A stretch of DNA of 6,855 bases from the NCBI GenBank assembly GCA_002748225.1, contig PDRU01000029.1, positions 1 through 6,855 on the forward strand. The letters run 5' to 3'. Positions within the stretch are counted from its first letter, which is position 1. Each line of letters opens with the position of its first letter. The stretch is from Spirochaetales bacterium (GTDB taxonomy: Bacteria; Spirochaetota; Spirochaetia; DSM-2461). A program made the position numbers and the translations under genes. This document shows positions 5,811 to 6,855 of the stretch, one piece after another. The notes beneath the pieces were generated by a model, which was not told the DNA's origin, made no database searches, and saw only the letters and a list, made by a program, of their open reading frames with translations.

Positions 5811-6855
5811 TTCGGACGGTAACCGGTTTATCCGCGGCATTTTCGGAAAGGGGATAATTAAGAACAACATTCCATACCCGGCTTTCCGTTCTTTCCAGAA
5901 CAGGTTCCTGGGGACTTACAGCGCTGAAGCGGTAAGGCTGCCACCGGGAATCCAGTGATACTTCCACTGCCAGCTCTTTTATGTTGCTTGTCCCGCTGTT
6001 TGTTATTGCCAGTTCCATCAGTACAACCTGCCGGTCATATGCTTCAAAAAAGCGGGGATTGCGTACCTCGGCTTTCAGCGATGTTCCTCCCGGCTGAGGT
6101 ATGTCCCACACAATTTCGGCTTTTCCCGGTACAACCGGCGGCAGATCTTCCCGGAAACGGGCTTTAAGGGTCTGGAGTTCAATTTCACTCAGCTCGGAAT
6201 CGTCGGCCGGGGGGTATCTGTATACGGCAAAGGGGAGCGTTTCTCCGGGCCGGAGGGGGGGAGATGTCTCGCTGCCTATTGTGAAAGGTATGCTGAAGAG
6301 CTCTTCTCCTGAAACACTGCGTCCTCTAAGCAGCATGTCCGCGGACTGAAAGGGTACGGATACAGGTTTCAGACGGCCGCGTACATCCACAAAGGGTATT
6401 TCGTTATGCCGGCCTGTTTCTGAATGGGTTATTTCCATATCCAGAGCTGTTTTGTCTGTTCCTGTAATAAGTGCCGGTATGCGGCGCGGCCGGTGGTCGG
6501 GGCGGGATGGAATTTTTTCCGTGCGGACAAAATCCGGTGTTGACTGAGGGCCCTGGAAAAAATTGATAATCCAATCTTTCTGACGGACAGCAAAAACAAG
6601 CAGAAGAACAAGAACAATGACACCGGGCAGCACATATTTACGGTAGCGCGCGGAGCGGAAATCAGCATTCATCCGCCGGTAGCTGTGCAGAAACTGACGT
6701 GCTTCCTGATCAGAGGGATTTATTTCCAGGGCTTTGCGGGCCAGACGGAGAGCCTTCTGTCTGTCGTTTCGTCTGTATCCCCGTTCCAGGGAACGCTGAA
6801 GGTATATTCCTGCCAGTTCGGTCCGGGGTCTGGAGTCCCGGGGGCGCAGCTGGGC
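5788..6855 (-). CDS. TPR repeat protein with one membrane helix and extracytoplasmic domain (5' end outside window)
   Basis: The frame is open from the window edge to the TAG at 5788-5790, giving the last 355 residues. An internal ATG at 6672 is probably not the start, because the upstream codons encode a good TPR helix pair: visible residues 14-56, with QKALRLARKALEINPSDQEA at 33-52. After a basic stretch (RSARYRK) comes one transmembrane helix (about 74-90, VLPGVIVLVLLLVFAV), then about 260 residues rich in beta-strand patterns. By the positive-inside rule the TPR part is cytoplasmic and the C-terminal part lies outside the membrane. The region 275-355 (LMELAITNSGTSNIKELAVE onward) looks like an immunoglobulin-like fold of the kind seen in CARDB/FxLYD domains, but I do not recognise a named family. 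It converges on and overlaps the trpR-like gene by 23 bp. Function unknown; TPRs suggest protein-protein contacts and a scaffold or envelope role. Confidence 0.82.
   Translation of the reverse strand, partial: AQLRPRDSRPRTELAGIYLQRSLERGYRRNDRQKALRLARKALEINPSDQEARQFLHSYRRMNADFRSARYRKYVLPGVIVLVLLLVFAVRQKDWIINFFQGPQSTPDFVRTEKIPSRPDHRPRRIPALITGTDKTALDMEITHSETGRHNEIPFVDVRGRLKPVSVPFQSADMLLRGRSVSGEELFSIPFTIGSETSPPLRPGETLPFAVYRYPPADDSELSEIELQTLKARFREDLPPVVPGKAEIVWDIPQPGGTSLKAEVRNPRFFEAYDRQVVLMELAITNSGTSNIKELAVEVSLDSRWQPYRFSAVSPQEPVLERTESRVWNVVLNYPLSENAADKPVTVRITNADWE

Noticed and set aside
5888..5907. Inverted repeats GTTCT-TTCC-AGAAC and GAAC-AG-GTTC resembling a terminator or heat-shock-type element.
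   Set aside because: They lie inside the minus-strand coding region, lack a T-run, and are short enough to be chance.

Overview
The window is a stretch of bacterial chromosome with about 54% GC by eye. It holds one tRNA gene, a six-gene plus-strand operon and the 3' part of a convergent minus-strand gene. I saw no phage, insertion-sequence, CRISPR or plasmid signature. The best guess for the host is a spirochaete (Spirochaetaceae/Treponemataceae-like). The reasons are the order murG - cvpA - clamp-loader subunit - atoS/atoC-type two-component pair, which I recall (unverified) from Treponema, and an unusual middle segment in the clamp-loader protein that resembles Treponema homologues from memory. 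The lineage call is an inference.

Layout. 26-99 is tRNA-Val(UAC) without an encoded CCA. 100-180 is a short pyrimidine-rich spacer with no convincing Shine-Dalgarno. 181-5810 is a run of six genes in which every start codon lies upstream of the previous stop codon: murG (lipid II synthesis), cvpA (four-helix membrane protein), a HolB/DnaX-family clamp-loader subunit, a soluble PAS histidine kinase, a sigma-54-activating response regulator, and a small TrpR-superfamily repressor. The overlaps are 14, 8, 4, 4 and 4 nt, so translational coupling is likely. 5788 to the window end, on the minus strand, is the C-terminal 355 residues of a TPR protein with one membrane segment. Its last 23 bp overlap the end of the trpR-like gene.

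How the genes fit together. The first three are growth housekeeping functions (cell wall, membrane, replication). The last three are regulatory: a kinase probably phosphorylates the adjacent receiver at Asp53, which would drive sigma-54-dependent transcription elsewhere, and a TrpR-like DNA-binding protein is made from the same mRNA. The targets are not visible here.

The most interesting signal is in the clamp-loader gene. A run of eight A in the frame A-AAA-AAA (2174-2180) sits just after a purine-rich SD-like element (2161-2169). A -1 slip there reaches a stop within three codons. This is the same design as the programmed -1 frameshift of E. coli dnaX, but in a gene whose product looks like the ATP-inactive delta' subunit. 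It is a hypothesis from sequence only.
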